From NCBI GenBank assembly GCA_018894105.1, contig CM032126.1, forward strand, positions 9,017,001 through 9,081,000: 64,000 nucleotides of DNA, read 5' to 3'. The position numbers and the translations under genes were made by a program. Numbering within the stretch: the stretch's first letter is position 1; each line of letters starts with the position of its first letter. The notes under the pieces were generated by a model. The model searched no databases. It was not told the origin of the DNA and saw only the letters and a program-made list of their open reading frames with translations. Source of the stretch: Jacaranda mimosifolia. Its lineage: Eukaryota > Streptophyta > Magnoliopsida > Lamiales > Bignoniaceae. This document shows, piece by piece, positions 36,346 through 50,325 of the stretch.

Positions 36346-37007
36346 ACCAACAAAATGCAACGCGCCTTAAGAAAATCCATTGTTGCACACGAAAATAATG
36401 GGAATAAAACCAATGAGCCTAAACTCTAGTACTAAATAAATTTTGTCATTAATGAAAAATCAGAATTCGAATAGATTTTGTTAGGCAAGTATATTCAAGA
36501 ATTACAAATTCACAATTTCAAGCAAAATTTATAAGTAAATTTTGAAGACAAATTTCGCTTAAATTAATTTTAAAAATGTAATTTCATAACATTTATACTT
36601 TGAATAAATGAACATCAACTCAACTACTTTTTCAAAATGTACTTGAATATGGTGGACTACACAGCAACGTAAATGTATATGTTAAAAATAACTCGTGCAA
36701 CTATGTGTAAACATTTCTTTCGTGTTCTCCTTTAAATCAGATATTTTTCTTGGTTGTTTGCTTCCCAAAATTAAAGGTCCAAACATAAAAAATCTCCCAA
36801 ATTTATTGTGGTTGTTGGCATTAATTAAGTATACAGACAAAATGGTCCTATATATCCTGTTCATTTCATGCTACGCACTTAATTTATTCAAATAGAGTGA
36901 TGGATCACATACAGTACTATTAATATTTCAATTTATGATATTACTATATTATTATTATATTATTTAATAGTTCGGAAAGGTAAAAGACCAAATAATAGAA
37001 GCAGAAC
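36346..37007. other. Intergenic DNA, nothing recognised
   Basis: No ORF with domain features and no repeat ends seen. Confidence 0.45.
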
Positions 37008-37329
37008 CAACAAAATTCGTTATTCGTAAGGAGAGACAAAATGAAACAACTGGGAATCTGCATTGCCTTTTTGGGAATCAGTCAATCAGCTGTATGGTCA
37101 CATTGTGCGAATCAATAACTTACTATAATTGAATTGAGGAGAACACCCACAAAATTCTTACTTTTTTAGAATTTTTTGAGAAAATTACAAAGGATAACTT
37201 AATGACTAATTTATGAGAAAAGCCAGTATCCTTTTTGTTTCATTTTATTTATTTTTCGTGATAAAGCTTATTTTGTCTGAAATGATGATACAGAGAAATT
37301 GGTTTCATTAAATTCTAGAATCAATTGGA
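37008..37329 (+). repeat. Dispersed direct repeat, copy 1
   Basis: About 320 bases closely matching 47534-47842 in the same orientation. Shared phrases include TAAGGAGAGACAA, AACAACTGGGAATCT, ATTGCCTTTTTGG, TTTTTTGAGAAAATTA and GATAAAGCTTATTTTGT. Small indels separate the copies. No coding content. Confidence 0.85.
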
Positions 37330-37754
37330 TGTTTGACTATTTGAATAAAGAGATTTAGAGGGGTTCAAAATATCTTATAAAATGTTCGAGAGCTTATAAG
37401 ATGTTAAAAAATATGTGGCAATTTTTTTTTTAAAAGCTTATATGTTCATAAAATAAGATTTAGGAGCTTATAAACTCTTTTTAGAGCAATAAGAAGTTCA
37501 TAACTTATTTTTAAAATTTTAACAAGCTCTTAATTTTAATTATATTAATTATAAAACTGTTATTGATAACATCTAATAAACTTCAAAATCTTATTTTATT
37601 CAAATATTTTAAGAAGTTATTTTAAAAAAATATATATAATATCTTATAAATTCCAACAACATCATATAAGTTGTAGAAAGTTATGAAACCTTTTAAATAA
37701 ATTAAACCAAACATCCTCTTAGCACAGAAAAGGAAAAAGGCAAGTTCTGCTTAA

Positions 37755-37943
37755 AGCCCAAAAAACTTCGAACTGAAGAAATAGTCCGTCTCAGCATTTC
37801 TTTCTGATCTTGCTTAAAGCCTAAAAGGAGCAAATTTTAAGTGGGCCTTATGGTCTTAATGGCTAAGAGTTCATAAGCCCATTTCAAGCCCAGCACTAAA
37901 ATATAAAATACTTCTCATAAAACCCTAATCTCCATCTAGGGTT
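37755..37943 (+). promoter_or_regulatory. RPS3: RPS3 promoter with site II and telo-box motifs
   Basis: Site II-type elements: AGCCCA at 37755, TGGGCC at 37842, AGCCCA at 37876 and 37887. A telo box AAACCCTAA lies at 37920-37928, and a reverse AGGGTT at 37938-37943 adjoins it. This combination is typical of plant ribosomal-protein gene promoters, where TCP factors bind site II and telo-box binding proteins co-act. The leader is CT-rich up to the ATG. Confidence 0.75.
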
Positions 37944-38013
37944 CGCATTTTCGCACGGCACACTAATATTCAGATCTCTGCTGCTCTCTCAATCTCTCTC
38001 GGCAAACCCGAAA

Positions 38014-40267
<2,254 letters not shown>

Positions 40268-41429
40268 AGCATCTGCAGCTGAACTTTTTAGATTGGAGTT
40301 CGTTTTACTTTTCTTGAGAGCCTTAGTGATGATGAGAACTGTGGAAACATGTGTTTGGCCAATTTTCAATCTATAATTGCAAATTTTGTTTGGCTTTAGT
40401 TATCAAATGATGTTCAATTACTTATTTAGTAATTTGTCTTTTATTGTAAACTATTGAGATTGATATGCATTTGGTTCAAGAGGCTCTGTAAGAGAATCCA
40501 TTTGTCACTACTTGGTAATAATTTACCTAAGTAGAGTTTCATTTTCAGAGTACAAGTGGTTTTTGTTCACAAGATGTTTTTTTAATCGGGAAATTACATA
40601 TTAGATTGAAAATTTTTATTTTAATTCTGTTGTAAATGAATCTGTAATTTGATTGGGGGTTAATGTCATATAACTTATTTTATTTTTAATCCTCAATTAA
40701 AACTAAAATTGTTTCTATCATTATAACTACTGCATATATATCATGATTATCTTTATTTTAGAAAAATATATCTGATCAATAAATAAATATAACATACATT
40801 TAGAGCTTGAAGACAAGGGAAATGCGGGCTGCACCAAGTTTGAGATCGAGTGAATTTATTTTCCATACTAAGTTATCCCAGTGTAAAATTTTTTAGATAT
40901 ATTATAGTTGTCTTTTCTAATTTAAGTAATTTTTATATTTGTTTAAACACTCATCCACTACTATAATTATGTGGTAGGTAGTGTTTATTCAATCGCATAA
41001 CTAAGTTTTTCACCTCGAAATTTGAATTTCCTCGTGATAGTATCTTGGTAATTTTAACGTTATTGATTACTAAATTAGCTTTATGAGATTGTAACTAGTA
41101 TATGTTGCCATAGAAAAAATCAATTTAGAAAATGGGATAATATGCTATATACAGCATGCCTACTAATATTACAAGTATTGCCTTATGGATGTTTAAATAG
41201 TCTAATTTTAATTAATTTAAACTACTATTTTTATTTTATAATCTAATAATTAATTGTGCTAAAGTTTTTAATATAAAATAAATCAATAGTTACTTCTAAA
41301 CATGTTCTACACGCTCCTCTAAATTTAAAATTTGATCATTGATTTGATCTTGACCCAATTCCCTATCAAAAATATATAAGATATTAACTAAAATTTATCT
41401 TCTTCTATTTCAATATATCAAAAAATTTA
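40268..41429. other. RPS3 3' UTR and intergenic DNA
   Basis: The first 200 bases are probably RPS3 3' UTR. The remainder is AT-rich, with no gene and no recognisable 5' LTR of the Copia element that follows. Confidence 0.5.
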
Positions 41430-41436
41430 GAAAACT

Positions 41437-44400
41437 TTGCAGAGTAATGGACAAATATCAGTGGTAGACCAAGCTCAAAATTTTGTCATGATAGTTGGAG
41501 AGCTTAGGTCGGAGGACATCAAAATTGGAGATAACCTTGTTGTTTGTGGCATAATTGACAAATTTTCATCTTCTTTAAAGGAATTTAAAAAAAATAATAA
41601 AAATGCGCCACAAGCAAAAGAAAACATCTCTTGAGACTTTGATAATGTAGATTCGGATGGAGGAAGAAGCAAGAGGCCAAGATGACTCATGCAACCAGTT
41701 GAGAGCACTTGACAACCCATCTCTACGAAGGTAAATTTAGTTTCTTCAAGTAATGCTGCACCCAACTCTCACAAAAATATCTATTTGAAGCCAGAAAAGA
41801 AAAATTATAAAAATGATAAATCTTCCAAGAAGAATAGTGGTCAGAATAACCAAGCACAACATCAATATCAAAATTAAAAAATATGTTATATCGATAGCAA
41901 GAGTGGGCATATTGCTCAATTTTGCAAATATAAGAAACGTGAACATACTCCACAGGCTAACGTAACTGAGAAGCCACTTGTGGCAGTGATAACTGACATA
42001 ATCATGGTGGAAAGTGTTGATGGGTGGTGGGCCGAACCGCCATGTTTGTGTTGGAATTTTTCATGTATAGGATAAGATATTTATTGTATAATATTGATTA
42101 AGAGAGTTGGAAGTTGGAAGGACACAAGAGTGAGATATAAATAGGAGTACTTATTGTCCCACATTGGAATATATGTGTAAAAGAAGTAGCTTTATTTATG
42201 GATTGGTTCCAAGACTTTGTATTCTAAGAAGTACAAGAGTTGAGGGGACTCACGGTGCACTGCACCACTTGCACACGTGCACCCACATGAGCAGGGGCTC
42301 GGGCCAGAGTTGGAGCAAAGGTGCACTTTGCACTTCGCACGTGCGCATCGTTGTGACGAGGCCTCATCCCCAAGTCACCGATTAATTTTTGTGTCAAATT
42401 TATTTAAGTTCCACTTATATAAGTTGATTTATTCAGATTTGACTTGTTGGTTAGTTGATTAGTTTAATCAACTCATCTGCCTTTTAGTTAATCGAGTGTT
42501 TTAAGGTCATAATTTTATCAATGATTGTGATTGGTGCTCAACAAACATAACTTTTGGGACTAATAGAGACAACATTTTAAAGGTTATAACTGTCTAAAAA
42601 GTTATACCTGAAAGAATTTAAATCTATAAATAGAGAAGCCTTGCTGCATTTAAAATCATCATAAAATTGCTAAGAACTTCTCTCTCATTATCTCTCACCA
42701 ATAGCTTTTGTCGAATTAATATTGCGCAGTACGTGCTTGTTTTTATCGTGGGAGACAAATTTTCTGTAACCTGGTGCTGTAATATGGGGCAAATTTTGTC
42801 TTAAGGATAGAACATCATCGTTCGACTTAGGCTATAGTTCCAAATCCTATTCACTAAACTAATAGTTTGCTATGACAAAGACTGGTCCAAAGTGTATACT
42901 CCATTTAAGGCACCCAAAACTATTATGCTTGGCGATTCTCAGGCCACTCAAGTGCTTGGAATGGAAGAGGTTGAGTTGAAATTCACATCAAGAAGGTTGC
43001 TGACTTTGAATGATATACTTTATGCTCCTTCCATTATGAAGAATTTGGTGTCTAATTTTTACTCAACAAGGTTGGCTTCAAGCAGATTATTGAGTTTGAT
43101 CAATATGTAATTACCAAAAAGGGTACTTTTTGTAGGAAAAGGATATGCATGTGATAGGATGTTCAAGTTAAACATTGAAATGAATAAAGTACCTTCTACT
43201 TTTGTGTATTTGCTCTCTTGTACTAATTTTTGGCATGCTCGTCTATGTCACATTAATATCATTATATCAGAATCATGAGTAACTTGGGATTAATTCCAAT
43301 GATTAAAAAGGATTTTAAAAAAACGTGAGGTTTGTAGTAAAGCTAAGATTACTAAGAGATCTCACCCTAGTGCTAAAAGAAAAACCGAATTATTAGAGTT
43401 AATTCACAGTGATGTTTGTGAACTTGGAGGAATTTTAACTCGTTGAGGAAATCAATATTTTATCACTTTTATTGATGATTTCTATAAATATACTTTTCTT
43501 TATTTTATGAAAAATAAAAGTGATATGCTTGAGAAGTTTTAAAGATTACTTCCACGAGGTGGAAAATCAATTTGGTAAGAAAATAAAAAGAGTTAGAAGT
43601 GATAGAGGTCAAGAATATGATTTCAATGAGTTTAATTTTTTTTGTTAAATCATTGGGAATAATTCATGAAGTTACTCCCCCATATTCTCCCATATCTAAT
43701 GGTGTAGCTGAAAGGAAAAAATAGGACATTAATTGAATTGACAAATGCCATGCTTATTGAGTCAAGTGCACCTCTAAATCTTTGGGGGTGAAGCTATTTT
43801 AATAGCTTGTTGTGTGTTAAATAGGCTACCACATATAAAGACTAAAGTAACCCCTTTTGAACTAAGGAGAGGTTATAAGCCAAATTTGCGACATTTGAGA
43901 ATTTGGGCTTATTTAGCTTATGTAAAGCTAACAGATCCTAAAATTGGAAAGTTGGGAGTACAAGTTGCCACTTTTGCTTTTCCTGGTTACGTTTTTGATA
44001 ATAAAACCTATAGATTTTTCAATCTTGATGATAATGTGATTATTGAATCAGGTAATGTTACTTTTCATGAAGAAAAGTTTTCATTTAATTCTAAAAATAG
44101 TGGAGGTCAAAGAAATAATGAAAATATTTTGTCTTTACCTGGTTTTTCTACTTCAATTTTTAGAAAAGAAAATTGTAATGATTTTCAATTGAGAAGAAGC
44201 AAAAGGGCTAGAGTAGAAAAAGTTTCTGGTCCTGATTTTTATGTTTATAATATTGAAAATGACCCACTGACTTTACAAAGAGCTTTATCATCACCTAATT
44301 TTATTTTTCGGAAAGAGGTTGTAAATGATGAGATGAAATCACTAATTTCTAATAAAATTTAGAAATTAGTTGATTTACATCCAGGTTGTAAAAAAATTGG

Positions 44401-45770
44401 ATGTAAATGGATCCTCAGAAAAAAATTAAAATCAGATGGGTCTATTGATAAATATAAGGCTAGATTAGTTGCTAAAAGTTTCAAATAACTAGAAGGTCTA
44501 GAATTTTTTGACACTTATTCTCTGGTTACTAGAGTAACATTCATTAGACTTTTGATTGTTTTTGATTTACAAATACATCAAATGAATGTAAAAATTGCAT
44601 TTCTAAATGGGGACTTAAATGAAGAGATTTATATGGACCAACCTGAAGGTTTTATAGAAGTAGGCCAAGAAAACTAAGTGTGTAAATTGACTAAATCCCT
44701 AAATGGCTTAAGATATGCACCTAAGCAATGGAATGAGAAGTTTGATTCCTACAATATTGAAAAATGATTATAAATCAAACGAATGTGGCAAATACATTTA
44801 TCATAAGTCATGGAATAATTCACATGTTATTATTTGCCCGTATGTTGATGATTTGTTGATATTTGACTTTAATTTGCATGTTATTAAAGAGACTAAAAGC
44901 ATGCTTAGTAGCCACTTTGACATTAAGGATCTTGGTGAGGCAAACTTCATTTTGGGTATGAAAATTACAAAAACATGTGATGGCCTTTTCATTGACTGAT
45001 CGCATTATATTGAGACAATTTTGAAAAAATATAATTTTGTTGATTGCAAGCATGTTACAATTCTTTTTGATTCAAGTGTTGACTTATGTCCTATTAAAAG
45101 TGATAATGATGTGATAAATCAAAAGAAGTATGCTAGTTTAATTGGAAGTTTGAGATATGCAACTAATTGCACTCAACTTGATATTGCATATGCAAGAGGA
45201 GTACTTAGCAAGTTTACAAGCAAGCCAGGTATTGAACATTGGCACGCTATAACAAGAGTTATGAGATATCTACTTGGTATAAAAACATATGGTTTGTTTT
45301 ACAAAAAATACCCTACTGTACTTGAAAGTTTTTTTGATACAGATTGGAATATTTTATCAGGTGATTCTTGTTCCACAACTAGTTATATTTTTACTTTGGG
45401 TGGTGGTGCTATTTGTTGGAAATCAAAAAATTGCTAACTCTACCATGGAGGTGAGCTTATTGCTTTAGCTTCAACGAGTGAAAAGGCCAATTGGTTAAGA
45501 GATTTACTATTTCAAATACCTTATTTTGAAAAATCAATTCCTCCAATATTAATTCATTGTGATAGCACTGTTGCAATTGGTAGAGTACAAAACTATTACC
45601 ATAAGTAAATCTAGACATATAAGGAGGAAACACAATACTTTGAGATCTTACTTAACAAATAGTTCCATTAATGTCGATTATGTGAAATATTGTAGATCCA
45701 TTAACTAAGGCCATAGCAAGAGAAAGTGTCTGGAGCACAATGAGGGAGATGGGGTTGAAGCCCATAAAGT
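41437..45770 (+). pseudogene. Copia gag-pol remains
   Basis: Gag: an open frame 41437-41634, then frameshifts and a zinc-knuckle relic near 41890-41935, reading CYIDSKSGHIAQFC with Asp at the second cysteine position. The protease region is cut by the solo LTR. Pre-integrase relic FWHARLCHIN near 43230. The integrase core has HSDVCE (about 43410), RSDRGQEY (about 43595) and GVAERK (about 43705). The 182-codon frame 43814-44362 holds the integrase C-side. RT is spread over about 44370-44999, with the catalytic YVDD still present (about 44840) but stops elsewhere. RNase H follows at 45021-45720, with SKSRHIRR. No reading frame joins these, so none is functional. Confidence 0.85.
42049..42864 (+). 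mobile_element. Solo LTR inserted in the Copia element
   Basis: Flanked by perfect 5-bp target duplications GTTTG (42044-42048 and 42865-42869). The left end TGTTGG and the right end CTAATA would be a perfect TGTTGG/CCAACA pair but for two C-to-T changes. Inside lie TCCCACATTGG, a TATA box (TATAAA at 42625) and a GC-rich segment at 42240-42375. No internal coding region. The Copia reading resumes directly after it with CYDKDW, which follows RHV just before it. It is a recombined single LTR, most likely also of a Copia type. Confidence 0.88.
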
Positions 45771-46336
45771 CATGAGTCATATATGAGGAAATCCAACCTG
45801 GGGACTAGAGATCCTATAACCAGGTTCAATGGGAAAAATAAATCACATGGCGATTTGTTATATAATGCACTATTATATTTATTTGTTTCCTTATCCCTAT
45901 GATGTGAGTGCATTTACCCTGTAATGGTATGAGGAGGATGAGTTTATTAACTCTTAATGAAAATCTGTAGCTCTTACGAGTGGGTATCAGAGTTGCAGGA
46001 GCACCCTTGATAGCTTTCACCTATGTAAGCGTGGAAATAGACCGCTTTCTATGAGAATCGGGCCTATTCTCAAATACACTTATGAAATCTAGGATAGCAC
46101 AAGGCCATAATGTTCCTACCAATAAAGTTTATGTCAACACCTTGACTATTATGTGTAGGCAATGATACTTTGTTTCCATTAAGCAGTCATAGTTTAGTTC
46201 TGAGACCACAACTGGTGCTGGAGTAAAGAATGTTGTTTTATTAAGTGGAGGTTCAATGCAGAGCACACCTTTATTATGCATAATAGTCTTCCTTCAATTG
46301 GTATGCTCTCTTTTAATATTAAAATGAATGGAGGAA

Positions 46337-46980
46337 TGTTGGTGCATGAGCATTTTAATATTAAAATTAATCTATATGTCCTTGTATATTACTCCATTGA
46401 TAATGAGAAAATGGTGACATTACGGTGAAGATCAGTGGAGTAGTGAAGAGTCTCCCACTATTCTTTAGTGGTGTAGTTAAGGGTCTTTCTTTTACTCTTC
46501 TTCAATTCACATTTGTAGCACTAACACTATTTTTGTGTCTTCCTAATGCCATTGAGTTCTCAATTTATTTGCCACCCCCTATGTTCCTATGTGTAACCTC
46601 TAATTTAATTGTCCACTACTTCTCATTTATATTATGGAGGTCCTCTACACCTACAAATAGGAGCCATTTCTTCCTTTTGGTCACTTGCAAGAATTCTTTC
46701 AACTACTATATTAAACACACTAAAAGAGGGTTATACTAGTTAAAGGAAGGTGTTCTTTGTGGTGGAGCTTTGAACTCAAAAACTTGTCTAAATTTTTTGA
46801 GTTATATGATGTTTTCGAGCTATTGTATCCTGGAGGGGGCAAGACAAGAGTATTATTGTTGGACCAATAACAAATTTCTACTGCACTGGACTTAAATCTC
46901 TTTAAAGAGAGTGAGATATCCACGCCTTAGCTTGAAAATTATTCTATATTTTTCAACTATAATTGTACTTTCACTAACTA
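46337..46980 (+). mobile_element. 3' LTR of the Copia element
   Basis: Starts TGTTGGTGCATGAGC right after the purine tract ending at 46336. It has a TATA-like CTACAAATAGGAGCC around 46648-46663. The right end could not be fixed; sequence from about 46900 shows no clear CA terminus. Confidence 0.55.
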
Positions 46981-47039
46981 CAAATAGGCTAAAAAGGTAT
47001 GATATTCCATAATACAACATGATATGAAGAAAGTAAGCT

Positions 47040-47560
47040 CAGAAAACATAACATATCATCAAGTAGAATGAACACTTAAGTAGTTAGTCAGATTTTGTGT
47101 AACAAACTAGAATGTATCAGATGTAGACTTAGTCCTCTTGCCAAATAAAGTTTGGCTTCCTTGATACCAGATAGACCAACAACAAGTCAATAGAAGGTCA
47201 AAGAGAGGTGATTCTACTTATGGAAGAGCAAAGCTAGCTTTCAATAATTTCCTCTAAGACACAAAGTGCTGAATGTGGAATATTAGAAAGTGCCAAAAGT
47301 TATCTCACAGAGGTTTCCACATCTTCAACACATAGAAAGCATATTCCATCAATTTGTATGCATTGGGGCACATTCTTCATCCAAAAATTTTCACCTTAGG
47401 TGGCGGTTTATGAGACCATATGAAGAGGTAGTTACGACAATGTACATAACTAGAGAATCCTCTCAAATCAAGCGTGCGCCATCTAGAAAAATCATGCACT
47501 AAAAAATAAATACTTTTTACTGTGAACTTATCAACCACAAAAATTTGTTGTTCATAAGGA
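47040..47560 (-). pseudogene. LINE 3' fragment with zf-RVT-like region
   Basis: On the minus strand KFTVKSIYFLVHDFS, then FIWSHKPPPKVKIFG and RMCPNAYKL, give the zf-RVT pattern (DGxFSVKSAY ... IWxxxxPPKVKxFxWR) of plant non-LTR retrotransposons. A later phrase LLLTCCWSIWYQ resembles the WxIWxxRN motif seen further on in these proteins. Stops after IFG and beyond break it. There is no RT core. The upstream part coincides with the start of the dispersed repeat copy 2. Confidence 0.5.
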
Positions 47561-47842
47561 GAGACAAGAGGAAACAACTGGGAATCTACATTGCCTTTTT
47601 GGCAATAAGGAGTATGGTCACGTTGTGCTGGTCAATAACTTATTATAATTAAGGAAAACACCAAGAAAATTCTTATTTTTTTAGACTTTTTTGAGAAAAT
47701 TATAAGGGATAACTTATATGACTATATGGAAAAAAAAGCCAATATCCTTTTTTTTAATTTTATTTATTTTTCATGATAAAGCTTATTTTGTTTGAAATGA
47801 AGATACAGAGAAATTAGTCTCATCAAATTCTAGAATCGATTG
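47534..47842 (+). repeat. Dispersed direct repeat, copy 2
   Basis: Matches 37008-37329 over its whole length in the same orientation, about 10.5 kb away on the other side of RPS3 and the Copia element. Its left edge runs into the LINE-like fragment, which copy 1 lacks. Confidence 0.85.
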
Positions 47843-48239
47843 GAACAAATTATACTTTGTTTGGCTATCTATACTATCAATAAAGCGTCTACTCTATTTT
47901 TGGTATCTTTTCATGTGATGTACCAAAAATGCTCTCACTTTTCTTTTTTAATTTCTATAACTACAATTTATGTAGTAACTACTACATTCCATATTAATAA
48001 ATACCATTTTATCAATAACTTTTTGTCAATATTTATATAAAAACTTAAATTAATATAAAAGATTTTTAAAAAACTAATATTATATTGAAATAATTATTCA
48101 TTTTATTTATTATATATTATAAAATTTTTAGCACATGTATTGAATGTGTCAAAATTACTAGTTTGAATAAAGACATTTAGCAAATAAAAGGAAATGGCAA
48201 AAAGAATGGAAAGATTAAAGCATGAGAAACTGAAGAAAA
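47843..48239. other. AT-rich intergenic DNA, nothing recognised
   Basis: No ORF with domain features, RNA gene or repeat ends seen. Confidence 0.45.
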
Positions 48240-48743
48240 TAGGGCTGTCAATGGGTTGGATTTGAATTGGATCAACCATATTCGAATCTAATTATCAAAA
48301 CTCATATCTAAATCCGATTGAATATCCTATAGTATCTTTGTTAGTCAGTACCATATCCGAATTCGATAGATATCTAAAACTTGATAAAAAATGAACCGAT
48401 TTAATATTTTTTCTTTCTTTTTCCCCCCCCCCTTTTGGATTGTATAAAAATATTATATTTATAAAGTAAATTTACATTATATTTAAACTTTTAACAAATT
48501 TTTATTATATATTAGTCCAAAAGTTAAATATTTGAATACTAAACCAATATTCCACATTATATTAATGCATAAGTGAATTATTATACATTATTATATTTGA
48601 TATTTTATCAATATTTCTCTTACTTTTGAGGTTAAAGACTCAATATTAATAGCATAATATATATATATATATATTAAAATAGATATTAGATCAATATAAT
48701 ATATAAATTTTATTTTAAAATTTTTATTAATATTAGATATAAG
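48240..48743. mobile_element. hAT-like element, GGATCGGAT family, copy C, cut by Tat-1
   Basis: The left end TAGGGCTGTCAATGGG matches copies A and B. The interior from about 48400 is the reverse complement of copy B (about 34590-34930), so it lies inverted relative to B. Its right terminus, some 200 bases, is missing where the Tat-1 LTR begins (TGATGAGGG at 48744). The left flanking octamer is GAAGAAAA. The missing end would be expected beyond the window. Confidence 0.7.
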
Positions 48744-49734
48744 TGATGAGGGTGAAAATAGTATGCAAAGGAAATGGGCTAAAATCTAATGAAATCGACT
48801 AGAGTGTGGTCGAAGAGAGTGCATTTAGTGTATTGGGGCCGAGTTCTGAAATCAATAGCAAACATTAGGCTAGCTGAGGTGCTCCCGGCTAAGGTACTCC
48901 GACGCTCAAGTTAATATAGATCGACTAGAGAATTGAGTAGCAGAGTAAGGGCTTAAGGTAAATATGGCATACCTTGCTGAGGGTTCATATGACTTAGGTG
49001 CCCTCGTGGAGCAGAAATAGACCTTGTCCTTATTTGAAGGCTTTGAGGTCTCTTCTCTCTGTGTACTATTATTGGTGGTGTGGCCTAGGGCATGGTCGTA
49101 CATTGGTGGCACGTACTAACTTAGCGCTATTGAGGAAAGGTGGTACTGTGGCGACATGCGTCATTAATGCGGGGGCATGCCACCTGATGGGGCATTCAAT
49201 GCGGCTGAAAGGCTATCATCTCGACTCGATCTCCTTGGTCAAGGCTAGTGCCTCTGCGAGATATTTTCTCAAGCTTTAGTGATAAGGTGCAACCTCGTCG
49301 TGGTTATACCTTTGTGGTTGGATGAGGGCTTATGTATCCTAGTTGTGCTTGGCCATGATCTGGTCAAGAAGGCGAATGTCGGTACTTGCTACGGTGGGTA
49401 AGGTCCTAGAGGTCGAGTTCCAGTTGATAGGTTGGGCCTATCGGTACTTGGGCCACCGGACATCGCAATGCTACCCTGGTCGAGTATTATTGGGCTAGGT
49501 CTGTTGGGCTATCCCATATAATAAGTCCCCCCCATTCCTGAGTCCTGATTGAGAGTATCGACGAGAAGGAAATGGGAGTAGCTAAATGCTGGAAACTGCA
49601 TCCGCTCAACGAGAGTCTGGAGGAATTGACTATGGTCTTGGTGCATTTAATACAGTAGTTATGTTGTGTCAGGTGGAGCATCAAGCGACGATCGTGTAAT
49701 TATTACAACCGTTTCGATATCGCGTGTCGGGGCC

Positions 49735-49740
49735 TATAAA
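49735..49740 (+). promoter_or_regulatory. TATA box of the Tat-1 antisense gene
   Basis: GGCCTATAAATGGG on the plus strand lies about 155 bases before the ATG at 49891 and is followed by a CT-rich leader. It points toward the antisense gene and away from Tat-1 sense transcription. Confidence 0.5.
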
Positions 49741-49890
49741 TGGGAATGGTGAAAATTCTCATTTTCACTTTTACTGCATTTCGAGATGTAGATTATCAAG
49801 CTTTCATTGCTTTTCTCCACTCATGGAATTATTTCTGCTCATTGTAATCTAGTAAGTCTTCTATTTCATAAATTTCTTTTCGAGCTCAAT

Positions 49891-50325
49891 ATGTTGTATG
49901 TGTTCGGTGAGAGTAGCCCTAGGGAGAGCGACAGTGAGGAAATAAGGTCGAACGATGGCTTGACTAGCGGGTTTGATAGTTCTTCTAGTAGCGACTCGAC
50001 CTCGAGTAGTTCTGGCGATGATTGGGTCGCCGCAGCGGGCGAGGTTGGCCTAAACCATCTGCCTGTCTATCGCAGTTGGTTGTTCACCCTTGACCATTAT
50101 AGTGCAATAGTGTCCAAAATAGCCGAGGAGAACTTTGTCCTCTTTAGGCAATTGTTCCATATTTCCTCGGACTTCAAATTGATTGTACCGGGTCCCGACG
50201 ACAGAATGTACCAACTTCCTATTGGTTGCATCACTATCTTCGAGGATGCTCTTCGATGTGGGCTTAGGTTTCCTATTGCCTCACTTGTAATCGACCTCTT
50301 CAGGGGCTTCAAGTCAATATCACCT
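49891..50325 (+). pseudogene. Antisense gene of Tat-1, putative gypsy-type transposase family (PF04195-like), truncated
   Basis: Open frame from ATG 49891 (MLYVFGESSPRE). An acidic, Ser-rich stretch (DSSSSSDSTSSSSGDDW) is followed by the block ELF-type FKLIVPGPDDRMYQLPIGC, then ITIFEDALRCGLRFP and LVIDLFRGF. The VPGPxDR ... LPxGxxxxxExALRxGLRFPL pattern is that of the plant 'putative gypsy-type transposase' domain. The frame is open but the gene is cut off at 50325 by the Tat-2 LTR, which adds foreign codons (CNNKFLV) and a stop at 50347. The ATG at 49807 is also in frame, but lies in the leader. The role of this domain is unknown; it is common in proteins carried by plant mobile elements. 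Confidence 0.65.

Larger units (their letters stand above)
41430..46980 (+). mobile_element. Degenerate Ty1/Copia retrotransposon, 5' truncated
   Basis: The order gag, integrase, RT, RNase H is the Copia order. The 5' LTR and gag N-terminus are not found, so the 5' end is lost. A purine tract (GAATGGAGGAA) ends at 46336, next to a TG-starting 3' LTR. A younger 816-bp solo LTR (42049-42864) interrupts the protease region. Many stops and frameshifts show the element is dead. The right border is approximate. Confidence 0.85.
48744..50325 (-). mobile_element. Tat-type element 1 (Tat-1), left part: LTR plus antisense gene start
   Basis: The LTR spans about 48744-49523, starting TGATGAGGG and ending near CCCATATAATA. 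A pyrimidine run AGTCCCCCCC follows, which on the minus strand is a polypurine tract before a 3' LTR, so the element points to the minus strand. Its leader region (GACGCTCAAGTTAATATAGATCG) resembles the LTR remnant at 33.7-35.2 kb. Next comes the antisense gene (49891-50325), cut at 50325 by Tat-2. The rest of Tat-1 should lie beyond the window. Confidence 0.6.
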
